From positions 186,001 to 250,000 of the forward strand of contig NZ_CP058988.1 in NCBI RefSeq assembly GCF_019278565.1: a stretch of DNA of 64,000 nt, read 5' to 3'. A program made the position numbers and the translations under genes. Source of the DNA: Cellulophaga sp. HaHa_2_95. GTDB lineage: Bacteria; Bacteroidota; Bacteroidia; Flavobacteriales; Flavobacteriaceae. The notes beneath the pieces are model-generated. The model searched no databases, was not told the origin of the DNA, and saw nothing but the letters and a program-made list of their open reading frames with translations. Positions 26,702-35,564 of this stretch are shown here, in pieces (the first letter of the stretch is position 1; every line of letters begins with the position of its first letter).

Positions 26702-27757
26702 TTAAATTCCTAAAATTTTCTTTAATACCTCTTTATCGATTTTTGAACCCGCAAAATCGTCAAATGTTTTTTCTGTTGCCTCAATAATATGGTCTTGAAT
26801 AAACTTAGCACCTTCTCTTGCACCTTGTTCTGGACTTTTAATACAACACTCCCATTCCATAACCGCCCAAACATCACAACCATATTGCGTAAGTTTAGAA
26901 AAGATTGTTTTAAAATCTATTTGACCATCACCTAAAGACCTATAGCGCCCTGCTCTATCTCCCCAATCGTTGTAACCACCAAAAGCTCCTTTTTTCCCCG
27001 TTGGATTAAACTCAGAATCTTTGACATGGAATGATTTAATAAACTCATGGTAATGATCTATATAGGCAATATAATCTAGCTGTTGCAAAACAAAGTGACT
27101 AGGATCATAAAGAATGTTTACACGTTTATGGTTATTTGTAGCTTTCAAAAAACGCTCAAATGTATCGCCATCATGCAAATCTTCTCCAGGATGAATTTCA
27201 TAACATACATCTACCCCTTGTTCATCAAAATGGTTTAAAATTGGCATCCAACGTTTTGCTAATTCTTCAAAGCCCATTTCCACCAAACCAGCTGGTCGCT
27301 GTGGCCATGGGTGCATGGTGTGCCAAAGTAAAGCTCCAGAAAAAGTAGCGTGGGTATTTATCCCTAAACGTCTACTAGCTGTGGCTGCTTTTTTTACCGT
27401 TTCTACCGCCCAGGCTGTACGTGCTTTAGGATTATTTTTGACCTTATCTGGCGCAAAATTATCGAACATTAAATCGTAAGCCGGGTTTACAGCTACTAAC
27501 TGCCCTTGTAAGTGTGTTGAAAGTTCAGTAATCTCTAATCCATAAGAGTTAATCTTGCCTTTAAGTTCATCACAATAGGTTTGGCTTTCTGCCGCTTTAT
27601 CTAAGTCTATTAAGAAATCTACCCAAGTTGGAATTTGAATTCCTTTATAGCCTAAATCTGCCGCCCATTTACACATTCCATCAAGAGAATTAAACGGTGC
27701 TTTACTATCTACAAATTGCGCTAAAAAAACTGCTGGTCCCTTTATTGTTTTCATCAC
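26702..27757 (-). CDS. Sugar phosphate isomerase/epimerase (xylose-isomerase-like TIM barrel), cytoplasmic
   Basis: A 351-residue AP-endonuclease-2-type TIM barrel without a signal peptide. Metal-site segments are visible: VCYEIHPGEDLHDGD (Glu and His), ILYDPSHFVLQQLDY (Asp and His), SFHVKDSEF (His and Asp) and WAVMEWEC (Glu). These match the two-metal site of sugar epimerases and isomerases such as those acting on 3-keto sugars. First gene of a three-gene operon with both DUF1080 lipoproteins, divergent from GMC oxidoreductase 1 across 160 bases. The substrate is inferred from context only. Confidence 0.88.
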   Translation of the reverse strand: MMKTIKGPAVFLAQFVDSKAPFNSLDGMCKWAADLGYKGIQIPTWVDFLIDLDKAAESQTYCDELKGKINSYGLEITELSTHLQGQLVAVNPAYDLMFDNFAPDKVKNNPKARTAWAVETVKKAATASRRLGINTHATFSGALLWHTMHPWPQRPAGLVEMGFEELAKRWMPILNHFDEQGVDVCYEIHPGEDLHDGDTFERFLKATNNHKRVNILYDPSHFVLQQLDYIAYIDHYHEFIKSFHVKDSEFNPTGKKGAFGGYNDWGDRAGRYRSLGDGQIDFKTIFSKLTQYGCDVWAVMEWECCIKSPEQGAREGAKFIQDHIIEATEKTFDDFAGSKIDKEVLKKILGI

Positions 27758-27916
27758 TATATTATTAATTATTTAAAAAATTACTGTTTGAATGATTTGA
27801 TTACTAAAAATTTAAGAATTAATCTCTTATATTTAAAGTTTGATAGGCTACTACCATTTCAAATTGACAATGACTAAATATACTAATTACAATAGAATAA
27901 TAACACATATACAGCA

Positions 27917-29620
27917 ATGAATCAGCATGAGAAATACGACGCAATCGTTGTAGGAACAGGAATTACCGGAGGATGGGCTGCAAAAGAGCTTTGTGAGAAC
28001 GGATTAAAAACATTAGTTCTAGAAAGAGGACCAATGGTAGCGCACATTAAGGATTATAAAACCATGAATGATGACAATTGGGATTATGATTTAAAAGGCG
28101 AACTCTCCAAAGAAGACAAGAAAAAATACCATGTTCAGAAAAGGATTGGCTGGGCGCCCACGGAAGATTCAAAACATTTTTTTGTAAATGATTTAGAGCA
28201 CCCTTACGAGGAAACCAAACGTTTTGATTGGATTAGAGGGTACCACGTAGGTGGTAGATCATTGACCTGGGGAAGACAGTCTTACCGTTGGAGCGATTTA
28301 GATTTTGAAGCAAACAAAAAAGATGGCCATGGCGTTGATTGGCCTGTACGTTATAAGGATATTTCTCCTTGGTATGATAAAGTAGAAGAATACATTGGTG
28401 TGAGCGGACAAAAATTAGGGCTCAAACAACTACCTGATGGAAAATTTCATCCTCCGATGGATTTGAATTGCGTAGAAGAAGACCTTCAGAAATCCATGAC
28501 GGAAAAATTTGATGACGGACGTTTGTTAACCATTGGACGTGTGGCTCATATTACAGATAAAGAAAAGCCTATTGAAGGCAGACAACCCTGTCAATATAGA
28601 AATAGATGCTGGAGAGGTTGCCCTTTTGGAGGATACTTCAGCAGTAACTCTTCTACCTTACCCGCAGCAGAACGCACCGGAAACATGACCCTAAGACCTA
28701 ATTCTATTGCGTACGAGGTTATTTATGATGACACTACGAAGAAAGCTACCGGGGTAAAAATTATAGATGCAGAAACCAATGAAATAATAACATTTAATGC
28801 TGATGTGATTTTCTTATGCGCTTCCTCAATGGCTTCCGTTGGCATCTTGCTACAATCAAAATCTGAACGTTTCCCGAACGGATTAGGGAATGATTCTGAT
28901 GCTTTAGGAAGAGGAATTATGGATCACCATTATCAACTTGGTGCCAATGCAAAAGTAGAAGGCTATTTAGATAAATATTATAAAGGCCGAAGACCTAATG
29001 GGTTTTACATTCCGCGATTTGTAAACTTAGATGAATCGTCTGAAAAGAAAGATTACTTAAGAGGCTTTGGTTATCAGGGTGGCGCAAGCCGTGGCAGCTG
29101 GACAGACTCTGTTGCAGAGATGGGATACGGTGCCCCTTTGAAAGAAAATATTTTAAAACCTGGACAATGGCAAATTGGCGCCACAGGTTTTGGAGAGTTT
29201 TTACCCTATGACGAAAACCGTGTTACGCTTAGTTTGAGCAAAAAAGATAAGTGGGGCTTACCACAATTAAATTTTGATGTTGAATTCAAAGAAAACGAAT
29301 ACAACATGCGTGAAGATATTAAAACGCAAATTGCTGCTATATTAACCCAGGCTGGTTTCAAGGATGTAAATGTATATGACAAAGAAACAGGACCAGGATT
29401 AGGCATCCACGAAATGGGAGGTGCTAGAATGGGACACGATGCAAAAACATCTATTGTAAATAAATACAATCAAGTACACGATGTACCTAATGTATATGTT
29501 ACGGATGGTGCTTTTATGTCGTCTTCTAGCTGCGTAAATCCATCATTAACTTATATGGCTTTTACAGCAAGAGCTGCAAACCATGCTGCAGAACAATTCA
29601 AATTAGGTAAATTTGCATAA
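27917..29620 (+). CDS. GMC-family FAD-dependent sugar oxidoreductase 1
   Basis: A 567-residue flavoprotein. The FAD dinucleotide fold GTGITGGWAAKEL starts near residue 13. The GMC C-terminal part has HEMGGARMGHD and the active-site SCVNPSLTYMAFT. A cysteine trio (Cys225, Cys231, Cys235 in CQYRNRCWRGC) could hold an Fe-S cluster, as known in the large subunit of FAD sugar dehydrogenase complexes. There is no signal peptide. It is closely similar along its length to copy 2 at 33852, but unlike copy 2 it has no gluconate-dehydrogenase subunit 3 gene next to it. An ASCH-domain gene follows 17 bases later. Confidence 0.92.
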   Translation: MNQHEKYDAIVVGTGITGGWAAKELCENGLKTLVLERGPMVAHIKDYKTMNDDNWDYDLKGELSKEDKKKYHVQKRIGWAPTEDSKHFFVNDLEHPYEETKRFDWIRGYHVGGRSLTWGRQSYRWSDLDFEANKKDGHGVDWPVRYKDISPWYDKVEEYIGVSGQKLGLKQLPDGKFHPPMDLNCVEEDLQKSMTEKFDDGRLLTIGRVAHITDKEKPIEGRQPCQYRNRCWRGCPFGGYFSSNSSTLPAAERTGNMTLRPNSIAYEVIYDDTTKKATGVKIIDAETNEIITFNADVIFLCASSMASVGILLQSKSERFPNGLGNDSDALGRGIMDHHYQLGANAKVEGYLDKYYKGRRPNGFYIPRFVNLDESSEKKDYLRGFGYQGGASRGSWTDSVAEMGYGAPLKENILKPGQWQIGATGFGEFLPYDENRVTLSLSKKDKWGLPQLNFDVEFKENEYNMREDIKTQIAAILTQAGFKDVNVYDKETGPGLGIHEMGGARMGHDAKTSIVNKYNQVHDVPNVYVTDGAFMSSSSCVNPSLTYMAFTARAANHAAEQFKLGKFA

Positions 29621-29637
29621 GTAATAGACAAGAATTT

Positions 29638-30099
29638 ATGGACAATGCTTCAGCCCGCAATATGTGGGGCGATTATTTAGATAAACATTTAGAAGATGCT
29701 TTTGTTACCGCACCAAAGACCATTCACTTTTGCGATAATGAAAAAGATGCCAATGAATGTGTAGAATTAGTTTTAAAGAACATAAAAAAGGCCTCTTCCC
29801 CTTCACTCTTAGGGTTGCAATTACGAAATGAACCGTTGCCTAAAATAGGTGATTTCCTAGTAATTACAGATTGGGCTGGCAATGCTAAATGCATTGTAAA
29901 AACTACCGCCGTAAAACTAAAGCCATTCTTCAGCATAAATGAAGCGTATGCTCGTTTAGAAGGTGAAGGTGACAAAAGCTTAGCACATTGGAAAAAAAGC
30001 CATTGGGATTATTACACGCGAGAACTAGCACCTTTTAAAAGAGAGCCTAGAGACAGTATGATTGTCGTATGTCAAGAATTTGAAAAAGTATACGAATAA
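29638..30099 (+). CDS. ASCH-domain protein
   Basis: A 153-residue soluble protein with the ASCH (PUA-like) fold: SPSLLGLQLRNEPLPKIGDFLVITDW with its GD motif, an AKCIVKTTAVKLKPF strand pair, and a conserved end (HWKKSHWDYYTREL). ASCH proteins bind RNA or modified nucleosides; some are amidohydrolases on N4-acetylcytidine. No link to sugar metabolism is known to me. It is nevertheless only 17 bases after GMC oxidoreductase 1 and shares its terminator, so the two are probably co-transcribed. Confidence 0.85.
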   Translation: MDNASARNMWGDYLDKHLEDAFVTAPKTIHFCDNEKDANECVELVLKNIKKASSPSLLGLQLRNEPLPKIGDFLVITDWAGNAKCIVKTTAVKLKPFFSINEAYARLEGEGDKSLAHWKKSHWDYYTRELAPFKREPRDSMIVVCQEFEKVYE

Positions 30100-30130
30100 A
30101 AAAAGCCGCATGATGCGGCTTTTTATTTTT
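30100..30130. terminator. Bidirectional terminator between the ASCH gene and the Gfo/Idh/MocA gene
   Basis: Stem AAAAAGCCGCA at 30100-30110 pairs with 30114-30124 around the loop TGA, flanked by A and T runs. It serves both converging genes. Confidence 0.9.
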
Positions 30131-30142
30131 ACGATATAGCTT

Positions 30143-31279
30143 CTAATCTAACACCACCCATGTATTCCCATCTTTATGAGAAGCTACAGTGCTTTCTATG
30201 AAGTTTAATCCTCTTACACCATCCATCATGGTAGGAAATTCACCATCATTATATTCTTGTCCTCTAATAGCTTTTGCTACTCCTAAGTAAATATTAGCCA
30301 TAGAATCAAAAATACCTTCTGGGTGTCCTGGAGGCAATTTTGTACCGTTCAAGGATAGTTCAGAATTATAAGCATGCCCCGGTTTGTAGACTTGTAACGG
30401 TTTGTCATCACTCATAACGTATAAGTAGTTAGGATTTTCTTGTTCCCATCTAAATCCGCCTTTATCGCCATAAATAGCAATCGCTAATCCGTTTTCTTCT
30501 CCTGTTGCAATTTGACTTGAACGAAGCACTCCCTTTGCATTTCCGTCAAAACGAACCAATACCGTACCATCTATATCCATTTGATTGTCTTCATACAAGT
30601 AATTTAAATCGGCTAGAATAGATTTTACTTGCATTCCTGTGGTATATTCAATCATGTTGAAAGCATGCACTCCTATATCTCCCATGCAACAGCTAATTCC
30701 TGCTTTCTCAGGATCTAATCGCCATGTAGAAGATCTTTTTTCCTTGTCGTGAATGACCGGATTCAACCAACCTTGGTAATAACGCACATCTACTTTCTGG
30801 ATCTTACCCAAAGCACCTTGCTTAATCATTTCTCGCATTTGACGCACCATAGGATACCCGGTATACGTATGTGTTACCGCGAAAATTGTTCCTGCTTTTT
30901 CTAAGGTAGCTTGTAAAATTTTAGCTTCTTCATAGGTGGTTGTCATTGGTTTTTCACAAATAACGCTAAATCCGTTTTCCAACAATTTCTTCGCCATTGG
31001 AAAATGCAAAAAATTTGGTGTAAGCACAGAGCATACTTGAATACGCTCTGATTCCGGAAGCTTTAACTCTTCTTCCACCAAGGTATCAAAATCTTTATAA
31101 ATACGATTTGTTGGGATATCTATTTCTTTTGCAAATGCCAAACTATCTTCCAAATTTGGATTGAAAACCGCACCTACAATTTCATAATTATCATTAATCT
31201 GTGACGCAACTCTATGTAATATTCCAATAAGAGAGTCGCCACCTCCGCCTAAAATTCCTAATCTAATTTTCTTTGCCAT
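30143..31279 (-). CDS. Gfo/Idh/MocA-family NAD(P)-dependent sugar dehydrogenase, cytoplasmic
   Basis: A 378-residue oxidoreductase. The N-terminal Rossmann fold begins RLGILGGGGDSLIGILHR, the conserved VICEKPMTTTYEEA segment carries the EKP motif, and the C-terminal half is the GFO_IDH_MocA alpha/beta domain (ISCCMGDIGVHAFNMIEY contains the catalytic-type Asp and His). There is no signal peptide, so it acts in the cytoplasm. It lies 36 bases after the MFS transporter gene in the same operon, which suggests it processes the imported sugar. Confidence 0.9.
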   Translation of the reverse strand: MAKKIRLGILGGGGDSLIGILHRVASQINDNYEIVGAVFNPNLEDSLAFAKEIDIPTNRIYKDFDTLVEEELKLPESERIQVCSVLTPNFLHFPMAKKLLENGFSVICEKPMTTTYEEAKILQATLEKAGTIFAVTHTYTGYPMVRQMREMIKQGALGKIQKVDVRYYQGWLNPVIHDKEKRSSTWRLDPEKAGISCCMGDIGVHAFNMIEYTTGMQVKSILADLNYLYEDNQMDIDGTVLVRFDGNAKGVLRSSQIATGEENGLAIAIYGDKGGFRWEQENPNYLYVMSDDKPLQVYKPGHAYNSELSLNGTKLPPGHPEGIFDSMANIYLGVAKAIRGQEYNDGEFPTMMDGVRGLNFIESTVASHKDGNTWVVLD

Positions 31280-31315
31280 TTTTGTATTTTAATCTTTTCT
31301 ACTAAATAATTCTAA

Positions 31316-32542
31316 TTAATGTGCCGCTGCTTGATTTACTCTTTTTTCTTCTATTTTTTTACGAATAACAAACAGAATTCCGAATAAAACTATTAAGGCC
31401 ACTGGAAAGTACACCATAAACCCTAAAACTGCTTTTCCTGCAGCAACTTCTGCCACTTTTCCTACCAAACCAGAAGCAATTGCGCTTTCTTTTTCTACAT
31501 CTAATCTTGAACCAATAATTGGATTCCAAATAGAGGTTGCAAACATTCCTGCACCCCCTACCAATGACATTCCTAAAGCTCCTGTTTTAGGCGTATATTC
31601 TGATATAAAACCTATCATGGTTGGCCAGAAATAACAAACACCTAAGGCAAATAAAGCTGCCGCCACATAAATCATAGAACCGTCTGCGACACTCATAAAA
31701 TAAATTGCCGTAGCAGTAATTATGGCAGACATAAGCAAAACACCAATTGGGTTCAGCCTGTGAATAATTGGCCCTGCAAAAAATCTTCCTAAAGCCATAA
31801 TCCCTGTTACTAATGCTAAAACCAACATTGGACTTGCTCCTGAGCTACCTAAAATTGTCTCTATCCATTGTTGTGGTATAAATTCTGAGGTTGCCGTAAG
31901 GGTCATACACACCATCATGAATAAAAATAATGGGTTTGCAAGCGCCTTTATGTTTGATGATGTATTTGATTCAATATTCTCACTCTGAGGAAATTTCTGG
32001 GTAAATATCAAGAAACCATAGATAGCGGTTGGTATTAACATAGTTGCAATTTGTAACTGCCAATTTAAACCCCCGTCTGTCATAAATTTAGAAACTAAAG
32101 ATCCTATTACTAGACCTCCAGGAAACCAAACATGAAATTTATTTAACATCGCAGTTCTATTGTTGGTATACATATCTGCAATCATAGGGTTACACGCCGC
32201 TTCAACAGAACCGTTTGCAAAACCAATAAAGAATGTGGAGATAATCAACGTCCAGAAACCACCAGCAAATATGGTAAGTACCAATCCCAGTACGTGACAT
32301 ACAAAAGCCACAATTAATAACTTTTTAGCCCCTAAAGAGTTGAACAAAAGCCCCCCAAGCAACATAGCCAAAGGAAACCCTAGGAATGCCATACTATTAA
32401 TCCAACCCAACTCTTGATTGGTGATTCCAAAATCTTCTCCTAACTGCGTTAAAATACCTGCTCTAATTGCGAAAGTCATAGACGTTACAATTAATGCCAT
32501 ACAGGCCGCTAAGAAAACTTTACTCTTATTTATTTGTTCCAT
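31316..32542 (-). CDS. MFS sugar transporter
   Basis: A 408-residue permease with about 12 hydrophobic helices. Its N-terminal half has the loop 2-3 region PLAMLLGGLLFNSLGAKKLL (in parts), where Gly-Ala-Lys-Lys replaces the common GxxxDRxGR. The cytoplasmic C-terminus is short and basic. It resembles sugar (fucose/glucose-type) MFS porters of Bacteroidetes. It is likely the importer of the sugar or keto-sugar produced in the periplasm by the neighbouring lipoproteins (inference). The Gfo/Idh/MocA gene follows. Confidence 0.87.
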   Translation of the reverse strand: MEQINKSKVFLAACMALIVTSMTFAIRAGILTQLGEDFGITNQELGWINSMAFLGFPLAMLLGGLLFNSLGAKKLLIVAFVCHVLGLVLTIFAGGFWTLIISTFFIGFANGSVEAACNPMIADMYTNNRTAMLNKFHVWFPGGLVIGSLVSKFMTDGGLNWQLQIATMLIPTAIYGFLIFTQKFPQSENIESNTSSNIKALANPLFLFMMVCMTLTATSEFIPQQWIETILGSSGASPMLVLALVTGIMALGRFFAGPIIHRLNPIGVLLMSAIITATAIYFMSVADGSMIYVAAALFALGVCYFWPTMIGFISEYTPKTGALGMSLVGGAGMFATSIWNPIIGSRLDVEKESAIASGLVGKVAEVAAGKAVLGFMVYFPVALIVLFGILFVIRKKIEEKRVNQAAAH

Positions 32543-32720
32543 GTTGATAATATATAAATTGGTTGTTTGTTCTATTGTTCTCCTTTTTGAGTTTCTGCTT
32601 TCAATTCTAGTATCAAAATTTTCTGCCTAAGTAATTATATCGAAGGTAGTTCTTTGGTTTTGATAATGAATCTCTTCTAGCTCATCTAATTCATCTATCT
32701 AAATACATAGATCATTAGTT

Positions 32721-33716
32721 TTACAACTCTTTAGCTACCTTAAGCAACAAATCTCTAGTCGCTATAATCCCTTCTTCTTCCGTCAATACATCTCCTTCAT
32801 ATTCTACGCCAACAAAACCTTCATAACCTGCCTCTTTTACAATTTTCATCATTTTATAAAAATCGATTTTAGTTTCATTTCCTTCCGCATCAAAATTGTA
32901 GGACTTTGCACTTACACCTTTCGCATAAGGCATTAATTCCTTCACACCTTTATACATGTCATACTCTTCTGCACATTCACCGTTATAGATAGAACCATCT
33001 TTTCTTTTCATACAGAAGTTTCCAAAATCTGGAAGCGTACCACAATTTGGCATGGCAACAGTACTCATTACCGCAGCCAAATCTGACGCATTTGAAGAAT
33101 ACCCTCCATGATTTTCTACCAATACATTTATATTTTTCCCCTTCGCATAAGTTGCTAATTGGGTTAAGCCATCTACAGCACTTTCCAACCATTTTTCTTT
33201 AGTAGTTCCGCCAGCTAAATTTACGCGAATAGAGTGGCATCCCATGGCCGCCGCAGCATCTACCCATTTGTAATGGTTTTCTACCGCCGCTTTACGTTCT
33301 TCGGCATTCTCCGTAGCAAGATTACCTTGACCATCAATCATGATAAGAAGATTTGTCATTCCGTGTTTCTTACTTTCTGTATTACATTTTTCAACGAAAG
33401 CCGCCATTGCCTCTTCAGAAAAATTTTCTTTTTCTAATTCCTCATAATACAAACCGCTCACATATTCCAATCCAGAAAAACCTAAAGCTTTGGCTTTTTC
33501 TGCAAAAGTGTAGGGGCTTACCTTATCATCAAAAACCATTTTATGCATGGACCATTGTGCTATTGATAATTTAAAAAATGGAGTAACTACAACCTCTTCT
33601 TCTATTTCCGGAATTACCTCCTCTTTTTTCTTTTCTTCTTTACACGATAAAAAGAATAAAAAAAGTGAAAAATAAATGAAAAGTAAACTGCGCTTATTAA
33701 AAATTAAATCTTTCAT
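32721..33716 (-). CDS. Lipoprotein xylose-isomerase-like TIM barrel (sugar epimerase type)
   Basis: A 331-residue protein combining a lipoprotein signal (lipobox LFFLSC, then an acidic linker) with an AP-endonuclease-2-type TIM barrel. Metal-site segments are NVLVENHGGYSSNASD (Glu, His), TLPDFGNFC (Asp), GVSAKSYNF and GFVGVEYEGD (Glu). It should act in the periplasm, unlike the cytoplasmic paralogue at 26702. The start is set at ATG 33716; six upstream codons from 33734 would delay the signal peptide. It lies upstream of the MFS gene, separated by 178 bases, and is divergent from GMC oxidoreductase 2. Confidence 0.85.
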   Translation of the reverse strand: MKDLIFNKRSLLFIYFSLFLFFLSCKEEKKKEEVIPEIEEEVVVTPFFKLSIAQWSMHKMVFDDKVSPYTFAEKAKALGFSGLEYVSGLYYEELEKENFSEEAMAAFVEKCNTESKKHGMTNLLIMIDGQGNLATENAEERKAAVENHYKWVDAAAAMGCHSIRVNLAGGTTKEKWLESAVDGLTQLATYAKGKNINVLVENHGGYSSNASDLAAVMSTVAMPNCGTLPDFGNFCMKRKDGSIYNGECAEEYDMYKGVKELMPYAKGVSAKSYNFDAEGNETKIDFYKMMKIVKEAGYEGFVGVEYEGDVLTEEEGIIATRDLLLKVAKEL

Positions 33717-33851
33717 ATTGTATAAAATAGTCATTTGTTAAATTATCAGCCCACTACAACGTTATAGTGAGATATCCTTGTATTCTAAGCGTTTAAATGT
33801 AAAAAATTTATTTTATATTTAATAAATTTACGAAATAAACAATTTTACTGC

Positions 33852-35564
33852 ATGAGCAAATTTTTTTACAACGAAGAACAAGAGTCGTATGACGCGATTG
33901 TTGTTGGTACTGGTATAAGTGGTGGATGGGCTGCTAAAGAACTATGCGAAAACGGTCTTAAAACTTTGGTTTTGGAGCGTGGAAAAATGGTGACACATAT
34001 TAAAGATTATCCAACAGCAAATATGGATGATTGGGATTTTCCAAATAATGGAGAATTACCTAAAGAAGAGCGAGACAAACAACTTAAACAAGCAAGAACA
34101 GGGTATACTGTTAAAGCACCGCACAACTTCTGGTTTGTAAATGATTTAGAACACCCATACAGCGAAACAAAACGATTTGACTGGATGCGTGGTTATCACG
34201 TAGGAGGTAGATCTATTATGTGGGGTCGTCATAGCTACCGCTGGAGTGATATTGATTTTGAAGCTAATAAAAAAGATGGTATTGCAGTAGACTGGCCTGT
34301 TCGTTATAAAGATATTGCTCCTTGGTACGATAAAATAGAATCTTACATAGGTGTAAGTGGTGAAAATTTAGGATTAGAACAATTGCCTGATGGTCAATTT
34401 GGCCCTATGATGGAATTGAATTGTGTAGAACAAACGTTTAGAGAGAAGGTGGCAGAAAACTTTGATGGTAGAGTTGTTACGGCTGGTCGTGTTGCACATA
34501 TTACTGGAGATAAGAAATTTGACGGTAGAAGTAAATGTCAATTTAGAAACCGCTGTATAAGAGGGTGTCCTTTTGGCGCTTATTTTAGCTCAAATTCTTC
34601 TACACTACCTGCTGCAGAGAATACTGGAAACTTAACCTTACGTCCCGATTCTATTGTTTCTGAAGTTATTTATGATGATGCCACCAAAAAAGCAATTGGA
34701 GTTAAAGTTATTGACCGTTTAACAAAAGAAGAACTGGTCTTTAAGGCAAAAGTTATTTTCTTATGCGCTTCATCAATGGCTTCTACTCAAATTTTGCTAC
34801 AATCAAAATCAGAACGTTTTCCTAATGGATTAGGAAATGATTCTGACCAATTGGGAAGAAACATCATGGACCACCATTTAGGTGTTGGTGCTAACGGTAA
34901 GTTTGATGGCTTTGAAGACAAGTACTATAAAGGCCGTAAACCAAACGGTGTTTACATACCACGTTTTAGAAACATTGGGGGCGATACCGACAGAAAAGAC
35001 TATATTAGAGGCTTTGGTTATCAAGGTGGCGCAAGCAGAGGAAACTGGGAAGAATCTATTGCTGAAGTATCTTTTGGTAAAGACTTAAAAGAAACTATTT
35101 TGAAGCCCGGCGGATGGAATATGGGAATTATGGGCTTTGGAGAAGTTTTACCTTACGAGGAAAATAGAATGACCCTTGACTATGATAATTTGGATGGCTG
35201 GGGCTTACCTACTGTTATCTTTGATGCCGAATTCAAAGAGAACGAATGGAAAATGCGTGAAGACATTAAACAACAAGCAGTAGAAATGCTAGAAAAAGCA
35301 GGACTACGTGACGTTAAGGCATATGATAGACCTGGCGCTCTTGGACTAGGAATACATGAAATGGGAACTGCTCGTATGGGTAGAGACCCTAAAACATCTG
35401 TATTAAACGGAAACAATCAAGTACATGCAGTACCTAACGTTTATGTTACCGATGGTGCTTTCATGACATCAGCCAGTTGTGTAAACCCTTCATTAACCTA
35501 TATGGCATTTACTGCAAGAGCTGCAAACCATGCCGCAGAACAACTTAAAAAAGGAAACTTATAA
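33852..35564 (+). CDS. GMC-family FAD-dependent sugar oxidoreductase 2 (large subunit)
   Basis: A 570-residue flavoprotein and close paralogue of the copy at 27917. FAD fold GTGISGGWAAKEL sits near residue 18, the cysteine trio is Cys229, Cys235 and Cys239 (CQFRNRCIRGC), and HEMGTARMGRD and SCVNPSLTYMAFT form the GMC C-terminal signature. It has no signal peptide, but the next gene, overlapping its stop codon (TAATG), encodes a subunit 3 with a twin-arginine signal. In known FAD sugar dehydrogenases the small subunit carries the large one out through Tat. The likely reaction is oxidation of a sugar hydroxyl, possibly C3. Confidence 0.93.
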   Translation: MSKFFYNEEQESYDAIVVGTGISGGWAAKELCENGLKTLVLERGKMVTHIKDYPTANMDDWDFPNNGELPKEERDKQLKQARTGYTVKAPHNFWFVNDLEHPYSETKRFDWMRGYHVGGRSIMWGRHSYRWSDIDFEANKKDGIAVDWPVRYKDIAPWYDKIESYIGVSGENLGLEQLPDGQFGPMMELNCVEQTFREKVAENFDGRVVTAGRVAHITGDKKFDGRSKCQFRNRCIRGCPFGAYFSSNSSTLPAAENTGNLTLRPDSIVSEVIYDDATKKAIGVKVIDRLTKEELVFKAKVIFLCASSMASTQILLQSKSERFPNGLGNDSDQLGRNIMDHHLGVGANGKFDGFEDKYYKGRKPNGVYIPRFRNIGGDTDRKDYIRGFGYQGGASRGNWEESIAEVSFGKDLKETILKPGGWNMGIMGFGEVLPYEENRMTLDYDNLDGWGLPTVIFDAEFKENEWKMREDIKQQAVEMLEKAGLRDVKAYDRPGALGLGIHEMGTARMGRDPKTSVLNGNNQVHAVPNVYVTDGAFMTSASCVNPSLTYMAFTARAANHAAEQLKKGNL

